A DNA stretch of 15,367 nucleotides from Lautropia sp. (GTDB lineage Bacteria; Pseudomonadota; Gammaproteobacteria; Burkholderiales; Burkholderiaceae_E), in assembly GCA_013813615.1 (NCBI GenBank), contig JACCRJ010000494.1, positions 1 to 15,367 on the forward strand, in the 5' to 3' direction. The notes beneath the pieces are model-generated. The model worked only from the letters and a program-made list of their open reading frames with translations, searched no databases and was not told where the DNA came from. Shown here one piece after another: positions 8,324 to 15,367 of the stretch. Both the position numbers and the translations under genes were made by a program. Numbering within the stretch: the first letter of the stretch is position 1; the number at the start of each line of letters is the position of its first letter.

Positions 8324-10144
8324 TTAAAGCTTTGCCTCAGCATAGAGCGACAGCTCGATCATGCGCTCAAGCAGCTGATCTGCTGGCAGACCCGTGAAGT
8401 TCTTGAGCACCAGCTCCTTGACGTACAGCCGCACCAGGTAGCGCAGCTGCAAGGCGCGAGTGCGCGTGGCGAACACGAAGTCGCGGTGACCACTGTTGAC
8501 CACAATGATATTGCGCCCGGCGTCGAAGCGGCAACGCCATAACTCGCCGGCAGCCCGCTCGAACGTGTAGCCCGGCAGCCCGCGTGCGTTGACCACGGCG
8601 GGACCGGAAGAGCCAAGAGCGGCATCGAGGCTGTCGGTGATCGTCGTCAGGGCGTCGGCGCTGCAGGTCACCTCCCGCTGGGCGACCGTTACGCGCAGTC
8701 GTGCTAGGCCAGGAGTTGCCGATGCCCGGTACTCGCACTCCTGATTTGTAATGCCTTGGAGAGATCCTTCGCCCTCGAGGATCTCCCAGTGGAATTGGAG
8801 ATCGTCCTGGACACGGCGCCGCGAACGATCGCGCGGCAACGCCCTGAATGTGCGAAGTTCGTTGAGGGGCACCGTACTCGAAGCGGGAGAGATGACGACG
8901 CTGAACAGCGGCCCGGCGAAATCGAAGAACTGGCGCTGCGGCGGGTCATGCTGCAGCGGCTCGGCCGCGCCGGGCAACTCCCTAGCGGACTCCGTGCCGG
9001 CCACCGAGCCACTTTGTTCCTTGCCGATGCCACCCTCGCGGCGCGAGCGACCCTGGACGTCGAACCAGTCGTATTCCTCGCGCGGCAGCGCAAGCAGTGC
9101 TTCGTGGAAGGCGCGTTGAATAGCGCGCATCGATTGCTGGCTCGCCTGCTCTTCCTCGGCCCGCTGCTGCGCCTCGATCAGGCCCTTGAGGCGAGTCTCC
9201 ACCGGCTCCAGCGCGGTGATCAGGGCCGCATAGCGCTCGTCCTGAATGATCCCGCTTCGGGTACCCGGCGTAAGGTTCAGGAACGGCACATCGATCAGAC
9301 CCTGCAGGTAATGCGATTGCCAGGGCGCATGATCAAGACCCGCCAGGCTGGCCAGATCCTCGATGACGCGGGTGCCGGAACGGCTCAGGGCGACCCGAGA
9401 GCTGTCAGCCGGCTCTGCCAGGTACAACTCCGCGTAGGCATCGCCGTGCGGCGTACGGATCGGCGGTAGCTGATGCAGCAGTCGGCCCTCAAACTGGCGC
9501 GGCTCGACTTCGTATTGCTTGCGGGCGAGCTTGTCGATGACCGTCACGCGAACATGCGAGTCCCGGATCCGGTCACGCAGTTCCGAGGCCAGGTACCACT
9601 GAATCTTCTCGCCGCTCAACGTGCGGATACCCTCGAGCAGAGGACTGATCCTGAGCTCCGTGCCCTTCTCGGCGAACATGATGCGTCGCGGAGCGACGGC
9701 GTAACGGGGGTCTCCCTTGCTCATGGTCATCTGGTAAGCGCGCTGGTCTGCGCCGGTAGAGGTCATAGTCAAGCTGTCGCCGACGGTCCAGAAGCTCAGC
9801 AGGCCGATGCCAAATTCCCCCTGCAGCCCCGTGCCGTTGCCGTCGGCCTTCATGCGCCGTTTGATCGAGTCGCAGATGTGCGTGGCGACGTACTTGAAGT
9901 CAGGTAACCCGTCCTCATCCCGTGGAACGCCATCGCCGTCATCCTTGATCGCGAGGTAGTGCGCGCCGTGCTCGCGACCGCGCGTGATGGTGATGGTCGC
10001 CGCGTGCGCATCGATGCTGTTCTCGACGAATTCGGCAATTGCCTTGAGTGGATTGCTCTGCGACAGCGCGATGATCCGGATCGCGTTCCAGTCGTCTCCG
10101 ATCCGGAGTTTGCCGCGGTCGCCATTCTTGGAGTTCATAGGCAT
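8324..10144 (-). CDS. GHKL (MutL/MORC/Hsp90-like) ATPase with Ig-like domain
   Basis: 606 residues from ATG 10144; an ATG two codons later (10138) is also possible, and neither has a good ribosome site. The N-terminal ATP-binding fold is complete. The N box IAEFVENSIDAHA has E38 and N42, matching the catalytic Glu and Mg-binding Asn of MutL ELVENSLDA. The G1 box is DDGDG (68-72) and the G2 box LQGEFGIGLLSFW (107-119). A transducer-like region follows to about 310, then a helical Gln/Glu/Ala-rich stretch (about 320-350). Residues about 411-501 look like a beta-sandwich of Ig type (VVISPASSTVPLNELRTFRA, FHWEILEGEGSL, ARLRVTVAQ), which is odd in a protein with no signal peptide. The C-terminal part (about 515-606) has NIIVVNSGHRDF and a helical end. 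No partner gene is adjacent. A chaperone, DNA-linked or defence role is possible but unproven. Confidence 0.85.
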   Translation of the reverse strand: MPMNSKNGDRGKLRIGDDWNAIRIIALSQSNPLKAIAEFVENSIDAHAATITITRGREHGAHYLAIKDDGDGVPRDEDGLPDFKYVATHICDSIKRRMKADGNGTGLQGEFGIGLLSFWTVGDSLTMTSTGADQRAYQMTMSKGDPRYAVAPRRIMFAEKGTELRISPLLEGIRTLSGEKIQWYLASELRDRIRDSHVRVTVIDKLARKQYEVEPRQFEGRLLHQLPPIRTPHGDAYAELYLAEPADSSRVALSRSGTRVIEDLASLAGLDHAPWQSHYLQGLIDVPFLNLTPGTRSGIIQDERYAALITALEPVETRLKGLIEAQQRAEEEQASQQSMRAIQRAFHEALLALPREEYDWFDVQGRSRREGGIGKEQSGSVAGTESARELPGAAEPLQHDPPQRQFFDFAGPLFSVVISPASSTVPLNELRTFRALPRDRSRRRVQDDLQFHWEILEGEGSLQGITNQECEYRASATPGLARLRVTVAQREVTCSADALTTITDSLDAALGSSGPAVVNARGLPGYTFERAAGELWRCRFDAGRNIIVVNSGHRDFVFATRTRALQLRYLVRLYVKELVLKNFTGLPADQLLERMIELSLYAEAKL

Positions 10145-10271
10145 CGATGGTAGGCGGGCGCTGTGTGTCCGCTATCCAGCCGCACATTTCTGGCGATCTG
10201 CAGCGAGTTCGGCCTGCTGAAGATCGTGCAAGTGCCCAACCAGTGGCCGAGGCGGGACGTGATAAACAGCC

Positions 10272-11394
10272 TCAACGCGGGGGAAATCCAGCGTCAGCCA
10301 GCGCACGGCGAACAAGACCGGCCGCATCGCGCATGGCATGGGCTTCTTCGTCAGCCTCTGCATGGCTCCTGAAATCCGAGAACCCGACGCGCTGTAGGAA
10401 TTTCGCGAGGCTCCATGCGTCGGATGATGCGGCGGTCCAGACACTGCCGGGTCAGAATGCCGATTTCGATTTCGGCCATGTTCAACCAACTCGCGTGTTT
10501 GGGTGTGTAGTGTAACCGCACACGGTTGAGCAGGCGCGTAGCGGCGCGCGCGCCGAGCACATCCTCAAAGCATTTTCTGAAGTGAGTGTTCAGGGTGTCC
10601 AACACCAGATGGATGCGACGTGCAGACCCGTAGACCTTCACGATCAGATGCTGAACGAAGGCCACGAAGTCAGTCTTTGCGCGATGATCGGTGACTGCGA
10701 CGGTGCGCTGGCCGGCTTCGGGCTCGACCGCCCCGAACAAGTTGAAGTGCCGCGGCGTATGTACTCGTAGTCTTCACGCAGCACCACGCCGGGCTTCATC
10801 GGCACGGGTACCCGACTGTGCGCCAGCAACTGGGTGCTCTTCTCATCCAGGCACACGACCGGTTCGATGCAGTTGAAGGGACGGGCGTCAAGATTCAACA
10901 GATCGTACATTCGCTCACGATACTGTTCGTTGAGCACGCCCACACACCACATCAGGCGTTGCCAGGGTTTGAGGCAGTTTTTTTAGCAGGCGACGGATCG
11001 TCTCGCGACCAATGCCCTGCAGACCCGGCTCCTGGCGCGCGGCCCGTTCCAATCCAATGATTGTCCAGCGCTTGTGCCCGGGCGGCGGTGTCGAACACGC
11101 CAGCGCCGTGATCCGGGCTTGGGCGTCCGTATCGTATCGGCGCGGCCGTCCCGGGCGAGCCTCGTCGAACAGCGCCTGCTCCAGGCCACCCGCAAGATAC
11201 GCGGCACGGGTGCGCCAGATCGCCGTGCGCTCGACGCCGAGCACCTCCATGATCATCGCCTGCGGTACTTGCCGGTCAAGCGCGGCCAGGATGTGCGCGC
11301 GATTGACCTCGCGCGCATGGTGCAGGCCCTTCGAACGGACTTCCTCGATGGCCTGCCGGTCCTTTGCGGGCAAGCGTAGTTCCGTCTGGCGCAT
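10272..11394 (-). pseudogene. IS630-family transposase, frameshifted
   Basis: DDE transposase spread over at least three frames. The first frame starts at ATG 11394 (AAGGGG upstream; MRQTELRLPAKDR) and carries the helix-turn-helix half down to RRLLKKLP near 10975. It shifts at a run of seven A. The second frame gives CLKPWQRLMWCV and VVCLDEKS (first Asp, 10845-10847) up to DYEYIRRGT near 10757. The third frame gives FNLFGAVEPEAGQR, HLVLDTLNTHF (second Asp, 10597-10599) and HASWLNMAEIEIG (Glu, 10471-10473), then LDRRI near 10426. All three catalytic residues are present, 41 residues apart for the last pair. Below 10426 the C-terminal tail is degenerate; possible pieces are seen in other frames to about 10260, so this boundary is uncertain. 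No terminal inverted-repeat pair was found. Confidence 0.8.
10978..10984 (-). other. A7 slippery run at the first transposase frame change
   Basis: On the coding strand CTA AAA AAA CTG stands exactly where homology leaves the first frame (LLKK) and resumes in the second (CLKPW). The needed shift is +1 (or -2). Polymerase or ribosome slippage on the run could make a fused product, but the later frame change has no such run. Simple decay is therefore at least as likely. Confidence 0.35.
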
Positions 11395-11593
11395 GACAAC
11401 CCCTTCCAAGATGGGATGAACATGACGCCATTGTATTCATGTTTCAGTATTTATGGGTCGGTGCACTAGAACCGGGCGGCTCGTCCGCCTGGCCGGGCTG
11501 CGCGATAGCGGGTCGGTTTTATAGAGGGGGTTCCCGCCGGGCACGTTCCATGATGGAAAATCACTCTTTAGGCTGCCCATGAGGGACTGCTAC
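11395..11593. other. Gene-free stretch upstream of the IS630 remnant
   Basis: No gene is visible. It holds an AT-richer patch (about 11425-11460) next to the transposase start, probably the right end of the element. The element may end near TGCACTAG at about 11462-11469, though no matching left end is present in the window. A GGGCGG/CCGCC inverted repeat (about 11475-11490) and a small palindrome TTCCA-TGA-TGGAA (11546-11558) precede the next gene. Confidence 0.3.
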
Positions 11594-11809
11594 ATGAAAC
11601 GTGCAGACTTACCGCCGGTGGAGTTCCTGGTAAAGGCGAGGCAAGAACTTCCCCCGCCGGGCCAGGGAACGCCCGCGACGCTGATGCAGGTCGATGCCGG
11701 TCCTCAGTGGGGCCTCTTCGAGCTGACGTTCGTTGTGCGGCAGTATTCGAACGGGAGTTGGGTCTGGGAAATCTTCAGCAGCAAGTGCCTCAAGCCTCCC
11801 CAGTTCTAG
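11594..11809 (+). CDS. Small hypothetical protein, unrecognised
   Basis: 71 residues from ATG 11594, chosen because GAGGG lies 7 bases upstream; an in-frame ATG at 11579 would add five residues. It starts MKRADLPPVEFLVKARQELP and contains QWGLFELTFVVRQYSNGSWVWEIFSS, a pattern suggesting a short beta-rich domain. There is no signal peptide or membrane span. No family is recognised. It sits between the IS630 remnant and tRNA-Arg, and its stop overlaps by 4 bases the end of a possible gene on the other strand. Confidence 0.5.
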   Translation: MKRADLPPVEFLVKARQELPPPGQGTPATLMQVDAGPQWGLFELTFVVRQYSNGSWVWEIFSSKCLKPPQF

Positions 11810-12015
11810 GCTGGCACGCGCGCCATCGACTCCGGCCGCCAGTACCAGACTTTACCGTACTCCTCAGATTCGCCCTGCACCGAACAAAACAAGACCGAAA
11901 TCCGGTGCCAGGGAGCGACGTCAATCTCGATCAGTTGAGGCGTTGCACTCGGGCCAGCGGTTGGCAGGGAAGAAGGAATTTGAAGTAGCGATGGTGATGT
12001 GGTCGACGTGGGCAT
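11806..12015 (-). CDS. Possible small hypothetical protein
   Basis: 69 residues from ATG 12015, with GAGGA four bases upstream as a good ribosome site. It starts with a Ser/Thr/Pro-rich segment (MPTSTTSPSLLQIPSSLP) and continues as LIEIDVAPWHRISVLFCSVQGE, then YGKVWYWRPES, which reads like part of a folded protein. It converges tail to tail with the 11594-11809 gene. No family recognised; it may be a chance frame. Confidence 0.35.
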   Translation of the reverse strand: MPTSTTSPSLLQIPSSLPTAGPSATPQLIEIDVAPWHRISVLFCSVQGESEEYGKVWYWRPESMARVPA

Positions 12016-12320
12016 GGGATCCTCGCTGGATGACTGGATGCTTCACGCCCGAATGACGCTCTGCACATTGCGCCAGTGTCGGCCCTGCTCTCGGTTGATG
12101 GACAGGGAGGGGATAGCCGGAGCTCTGCAGGAGATGAAAGGAGAGCGCTGAGGGTTTCGCCGCCACGAAGCAACGCCGGTGCCTTGCTGATGCCTCCCTA
12201 ATCCCCCTGGCACTGCCAAGCGCGTCTCGTGTACCCGTTTGGGCCTCGCAGGCACTTCTAATTGCGGCTACCCCATTGGAAGCGACTACGGCAGCGAGTA
12301 CTTTCCTGGATTTCATTCGA
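12016..12320. other. Gene-free stretch at the 3' side of tRNA-Arg
   Basis: No convincing gene. A - strand frame (11921-12316) begins 5 bases from the tRNA 3' end, but it has poor composition, no ribosome site and no recognisable fold. The stretch could be remnant DNA of an element integrated at the tRNA; no repeat of the tRNA 3' end was found elsewhere in the window. Confidence 0.3.
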
Positions 12321-12396
12321 TGGCGCCTCCGGCACGAATCGAACGTGCGACCCTCCCCTTAGGAGGGGGATGCTCTATCCACTGAGCTACGGAGGC
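12321..12396 (-). tRNA. tRNA-Arg (anticodon CCT)
   Basis: A complete cloverleaf can be folded on the - strand. The acceptor pair is GCCTCCG/CGGAGGC. The D arm is GCTC-AGTGGATA-GAGC. The anticodon arm is TCCCC-CTCCTAA-GGGGA, with anticodon CCT reading AGG. The T arm carries TTCGATTC. The discriminator is G and CCA is encoded (complement of 12321-12323). Total length is 76 bases. Confidence 0.95.
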
Positions 12397-12405
12397 GAAC
12401 GCGGG

Positions 12406-12411
12406 ATTGTA
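12406..12411 (-). promoter_or_regulatory. Possible -10 element of the tRNA-Arg promoter
   Basis: TACAAT (one mismatch to TATAAT) stands 9 bases before the tRNA 5' end on the same strand and is followed by the GC-rich CCCGCG. A GC-rich discriminator is typical of stringently controlled stable-RNA promoters. No clear -35 box is seen. Confidence 0.4.
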
Positions 12412-12482
12412 CCCAAGCAACGCGCCAGGCCGAGTGGTCGGCGGCGCAGCCCACAGGTGCGCGCGCCGGCGAAAGCTGCCGC

Positions 12483-13226
12483 TCAGAAGGTCTTACTGAC
12501 CGACAGCACGAGGCCGCCCTCGCCCAGATCCCGCGTACGCCCGGCGCGATTGGTGAAGTTGAAGGTCGAGTCGGTGTCGAAGTACGAACCCGCCCACGTG
12601 AAGCCGCGCCAATCCTTGCTGACGCCCAGCCGCCAGTCGGTGTAGTCGCCGCCGTTGTCGTGGATGCGTTGTATGCCGTAATGGCCGATGGCATTGAGGC
12701 CGTTGCCCAGGGGATAGATTGCCGTCAGGTCATAGTACTGCGAGCCCCGCGCGCTCATGACGCCGAAGAAGCGGTTGGAGAGAGAATGCGAGTACTTGAA
12801 CGACAGCCATCCATAGCTGACGCCGGCATAGGCTTCGAGCGTGCTGTAGAGCGACTCCGTCGGGTAGAGGTACTGCAGCAGGCCGACGTCCAGCATCATG
12901 CCGCCGCCGAGTTGCCTCTTGTAGCCACCGTAGATGTCGACTTCGAACCCGCGCGTGTTCGCAAAGATCTCCTTGTCCACCACGGATGCCCACGTGCCGA
13001 TGTAGAAGTTGCTCGGCAGGCTGAAGTCCACGCCGCCCTGAAGCGCGGGATCGCCGAACGTCTGAGATACACCGCGAAAGCGATAGTCGGTGGTGAGAGT
13101 CAGACTGCCACTCAAGGTCCCGCTTACCGAGAAGGTTTCCTTCTGCTGCGCGTTCGACGATGGCGGCACCAGCAGGCCAGCGGCGAGTGCTCCCACGGCG
13201 AGCGGCGCGATCATGATTCTCTTCAT
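12483..13226 (-). CDS. TorF-family putative porin (outer-membrane beta-barrel)
   Basis: 247 residues from ATG 13226, with a strong GGAGGAACA ribosome site just before it. Residues 1-26 (MKRIMIAPLAVG to PPSSNA) are a Sec signal peptide with cleavage after SNA. The mature part begins with SGSLTLTTDYRFRGVSQT, the typical opening of the TorF/Gcw_chp family, and has alternating strands such as DVGLLQYLYP, YAGVSYGWLSFKYS and DWRLGVSKDW. It ends in SVSKTF; a C-terminal Phe is the outer-membrane assembly signal. Expected role is a small outer-membrane channel; the substrate is unknown. The gene ends 87 bases before the tRNA-Arg 5' end on the same strand. Confidence 0.9.
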   Translation of the reverse strand: MKRIMIAPLAVGALAAGLLVPPSSNAQQKETFSVSGTLSGSLTLTTDYRFRGVSQTFGDPALQGGVDFSLPSNFYIGTWASVVDKEIFANTRGFEVDIYGGYKRQLGGGMMLDVGLLQYLYPTESLYSTLEAYAGVSYGWLSFKYSHSLSNRFFGVMSARGSQYYDLTAIYPLGNGLNAIGHYGIQRIHDNGGDYTDWRLGVSKDWRGFTWAGSYFDTDSTFNFTNRAGRTRDLGEGGLVLSVSKTF

Positions 13227-13292
13227 TGTTCCTCCAGTTGGAATGGACGCGGCGCCGAAAGCCCCGCGCGCCCAAGCGTCATGTGGAAGTCC

Positions 13293-13556
13293 TCAGGGAA
13301 TCCGATTGCAGAACCTGATGACGTCTTCCGCGCTCAACTCGTAGTTGTCGCCGGCTACGCAGTTGCCGTCACGATCGAGCAGCCTGAAGCCTCCCGGAAT
13401 TGCAGTGGTGGCCTTGCGCCCCCGGGCCCGGAGGGCTGTCAAACCGACTTTTACCGCCTCCCGGCGCGCCTTGTCATCTAGCCGCCGAGGAAGCTCGGTC
13501 AGATTGTTCAATAGTTGTGGATCGCTGCTCATCGGTAGAGGGTAAGCACCCGGCAT
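13293..13556 (-). CDS. Hypothetical protein, unrecognised
   Basis: 87 residues from ATG 13556, with AAAGGAG about 10 bases upstream; GTG 13562 and ATG 13532 (MSSDPQLLNNL) are alternative starts. The protein is basic in the middle (RRLDDKARREAVKVGLTALRARGRK) and ends with a compact, conserved-looking segment, GGFRLLDRDGNCVAGDNYEL then SAEDVIRFCNRIP. There is no signal peptide or membrane span, so it is probably cytosolic. It precedes the porin gene by 66 bases on the same strand, but the porin has its own strong ribosome site. Function unknown. The region upstream (13557-13698) separates it from the divergent phosphatase gene and holds only a short ACCTC/GAGGT inverted repeat (13577-13589). 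Confidence 0.7.
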   Translation of the reverse strand: MPGAYPLPMSSDPQLLNNLTELPRRLDDKARREAVKVGLTALRARGRKATTAIPGGFRLLDRDGNCVAGDNYELSAEDVIRFCNRIP

Positions 13557-13698
13557 GCCCACCTTGCTCCTTTCGCACCTCAAGGAGGTTGCAAGTTGTC
13601 AAATCCGCTCCGCTCCGCCCTCCCCTGCGACCGGAGTTCGACTTGGGTGTAACAGCCGGGGGCGGCAACCGCGGAGCCGCTCGATTACCATCGCGGCC

Positions 13699-14406
13699 AT
13701 GGCAGAACTCCATCTCGTGCGGCACGCGCAAGCCGCCTTCGGCACCGAGGACTACGACCGGCTCACGCAACTCGGTCACCAGCAGGCGGGCTGGCTGGGG
13801 GATTACTTCCGCGAGCGCGGCATGCTCTTCGATCGGGTCTTGTGCGGCAGCCTGCGTCGGCATCGGGAAACGCTGGAGGGCATCGGCCGGGCAGGCGTAT
13901 CGCTGGCGCCTGCGCAGATCGATTCGCGTCTGGACGAGTACGATCCGCAGCGGCTGGTCACCGCCCATCAGGCGGCGCTTCAGCAGGAGCGCGACAAGCC
14001 CGCGGTTGCCGGCCCGCTTGCGGACACCGAAGCATCGCGCAGAGAGCATTTTCGCCTGCTGCGCGACGCGCTGACCGCCTGGACCCTGGGCCGCGTCGAT
14101 CCCGAGGTGCACCGCACCTTCAGGAGCTTCCAGGAAGATGCTTACGAGGCGTTCAAGGCGGCCTGCAAACCGGGCGACTCAGCGGTCGAAAGAGTGCTGG
14201 TCGTATCCTCGGGCGGTCCGATCTCCTCGATCGTCGCCCATCACCTGGACATGCCGCCCTCGAGTTTCGTGGCGCTCAACCTGCAGGTGCGAAACAGCGG
14301 CTTCTGCGAGATTCGATTCAGCGGCCGGGGCGCGCACCTGATCAGCTTCAACAACGTCCCGCATCTGGACACGCCCGACCGGCGGCGCTACATCACTTTC
14401 TCTTGA
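13699..14406 (+). CDS. Histidine phosphatase family protein (phosphoglycerate-mutase fold)
   Basis: 235 residues from ATG 13699. The N-terminal MAELHLVRHAQA carries the RH motif (R8, H9); H9 would be the phosphorylated catalytic residue. An Arg-rich CGSLRRHRETLEG segment (about 50-62) and DEYD (about 79-82) follow. Where most members have a second catalytic His (HGG), this protein has VVSSGGPIS (S170-G173), followed by LNLQVRNSGF and FNNVPHLDTPDRR. I believe a known subgroup shares this SSGG form, so the change may be ancestral. The longer in-frame opening upstream (from 13555) lacks homology. Substrate unknown; cytoplasmic. Confidence 0.88.
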   Translation: MAELHLVRHAQAAFGTEDYDRLTQLGHQQAGWLGDYFRERGMLFDRVLCGSLRRHRETLEGIGRAGVSLAPAQIDSRLDEYDPQRLVTAHQAALQQERDKPAVAGPLADTEASRREHFRLLRDALTAWTLGRVDPEVHRTFRSFQEDAYEAFKAACKPGDSAVERVLVVSSGGPISSIVAHHLDMPPSSFVALNLQVRNSGFCEIRFSGRGAHLISFNNVPHLDTPDRRRYITFS

Positions 14407-14407
14407 G

Positions 14408-14472
14408 TCGGTGCCGTGCCTCAGTGCCGGGTCTCGGTGCCGGGCTTCGGTGACGTGCCCGGTGACGTACCG
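14408..14472. repeat. 13-bp imperfect tandem repeat, about five units
   Basis: Units start at 14408, 14421, 14434, 14447 and 14460. The first four begin TCGGTGCC or a one-base variant of it (TCAGTGCC, TCGGTGAC); the fifth (CGGTGACG) is more diverged. The array starts 2 bases after the phosphatase stop and lies between that gene and the convergent Yip1 gene, which ends at 14521. The rest of the gap (14473-14520) shows nothing. Confidence 0.6.
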
Positions 14473-14520
14473 GCACTACGCGGGCCTCTTCGTGCGGGCC
14501 GATGATGCAGGCTCGCTGCC

Positions 14521-15367
14521 TCAGCTCTTGCGGGGTGGCGCCGGCGCAGCTTGAACCGCCTCCAGCTTGTCGAGGCCAAGTGCATTGATCGCGGAATGGA
14601 GTGCGTCCAGCGGCATTCCCCGGGCATTGGCGGTGACCATTACCCCGTTCGTCAGGACGATCATCAGCTCCGCCCGCTGGTTGTCCTTCCATCGCTTCTC
14701 GGTGTACTTGCGCTTGTCGAGCAGGTACGACTTCTCGTGCGTCGATTCGGTCTCGCGCTCGCCGCTCTGCAGGCCGCTGATCATGGCGAGGATGCCTGAG
14801 GCACCGCCGGCGTCAAGCACCTCCAAGTCGATCGCCTTGTCCCCGTCGCGATAGCTCGCCCTGGCCGTGGCACCGGTAACACCCATCGCCGTGCCGCCTT
14901 GCACCTCGAAACTTTCACGCTTCAGTCCGTTCAGCACGGCAGGCAGCCACACCTTCAGCGCGTCCGAAGACAGCGGCGCCCTGCCCCCGCCCGGCAGCGC
15001 ACCGGTCACTGCAGCCACCGCGTCGCTGGCGGCCTTGGAGACCGCCTGCGGATCCTGGTTCTGGCTGGCCTGCTCCACCTTTTTCGCTGCCGCCTCCAGC
15101 TGTCGGCTTACCTCCTCCAGCCTGCCCTGCGTCGTCGCCACCTGGCCGGAAGGCGTCGTGATGGTGATCTCCGAGCCGGCACCCCTGCCCAGGCCGGCGC
15201 CGACGCCGCTCCAGGGATTGGGCACCAGGCTTGCGAACAGCGCGGTCAGGACGACATTGCAGACGATCGACGCGATCACGATGACGGCCGTGTAGCCGAC
15301 CGCCTTGTCCGTCGGCGCCTTCATGAGAACCGGCAACCCCTTGTAGAGCAGGTAAATGGAGTAGAGG
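14521..15367 (-). CDS. Yip1-family membrane protein, C-terminal part (partial)
   Basis: The frame is open to the right edge, so the start lies outside; 281 residues are visible. The first residues, LYSIYLLYKGLPVLMKAP then TDKAVGYTAVIVIASIV, are the conserved end of a Yip1 membrane domain, with a final hydrophobic helix (about visible residues 23-46). After it comes a soluble extension of about 220 residues. This holds a helical Gln/Ala-rich coiled-coil-like stretch (GRLEEVSRQLEAAAKKVEQA), a Gly/Pro linker, and a compact domain with VWLPAVLNGLKRESFEVQGG, SYRDGDKAIDLEVLDAGG and AELMIVLTNGVMVTANARG. A TTG at 15336 is not the start because the homology continues through it. Role unknown; inner membrane. 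Confidence 0.8.
   Translation of the reverse strand, partial: LYSIYLLYKGLPVLMKAPTDKAVGYTAVIVIASIVCNVVLTALFASLVPNPWSGVGAGLGRGAGSEITITTPSGQVATTQGRLEEVSRQLEAAAKKVEQASQNQDPQAVSKAASDAVAAVTGALPGGGRAPLSSDALKVWLPAVLNGLKRESFEVQGGTAMGVTGATARASYRDGDKAIDLEVLDAGGASGILAMISGLQSGERETESTHEKSYLLDKRKYTEKRWKDNQRAELMIVLTNGVMVTANARGMPLDALHSAINALGLDKLEAVQAAPAPPRKS

Noticed and set aside
10163..10372. 69-residue + strand frame starting with GTG
   Set aside because: It overlaps the degenerate tail of the transposase, and its product is Arg/Gln-rich like a chance frame.
11921..12316. 131-residue - strand frame beginning beside the tRNA 3' end
   Set aside because: No ribosome site, poor composition and overlap with a better supported small frame.
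12429..12442. GCCGA/TCGGC hairpin after the porin gene
   Set aside because: Five base pairs without a T-run; not enough for a terminator call.

Overview
The window is high-GC DNA from a proteobacterium. Betaproteobacteria is the best guess, from the ABC-F/thyA/folA neighbourhood, the TorF-type porin and the Yip1 protein, but no single gene proves it. I worked by reading alone; no database search was run.

Left part (1-5342, all on the + strand, core-like). A Pro/Gln/Gly-rich protein tail runs in from the left edge. It is followed by a YheS-like ABC-F ATPase. Next come thymidylate synthase (thyA) and dihydrofolate reductase (folA), which together run the thymidylate cycle: ThyA oxidises methylene-THF to DHF and FolA reduces it back. 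A perfect TATAAT sits between the ABC-F gene and thyA. After folA come an exported family-5 (oligopeptide/dipeptide type) substrate-binding protein with no permease or ATPase genes beside it, and a 51-residue Trp-rich single-span membrane protein.

Middle part (5368-12320, mostly on the - strand, accessory-like). It holds a membrane PAS-GGDEF diguanylate cyclase with an intact inhibitory site and a small unrecognised gene with a strong ribosome site. Next is a decayed histidine kinase, frameshifted and internally deleted, with its phospho-acceptor His changed to Gln. A 606-residue GHKL (MutL/MORC/Hsp90-like) ATPase with an apparent Ig-like domain follows. Beyond it lie an IS630-family transposase broken over several frames and two tiny hypothetical genes. 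The block ends at the 3' side of a tRNA-Arg(CCT) gene, a usual place for integrated DNA, but no attachment-site repeat was found.

Right part (12321-15367, core-like again). It contains tRNA-Arg, a TorF-family outer-membrane protein, an unrecognised 87-residue protein, a histidine-phosphatase family protein on the + strand, and the C-terminal part of a Yip1-family membrane protein that runs off the right edge. A 13-bp tandem repeat lies between the last two, which converge.

The best candidate for something undescribed is the orphan GHKL ATPase with its Ig-like domain, set among gene fossils. The sequence alone does not show its function.
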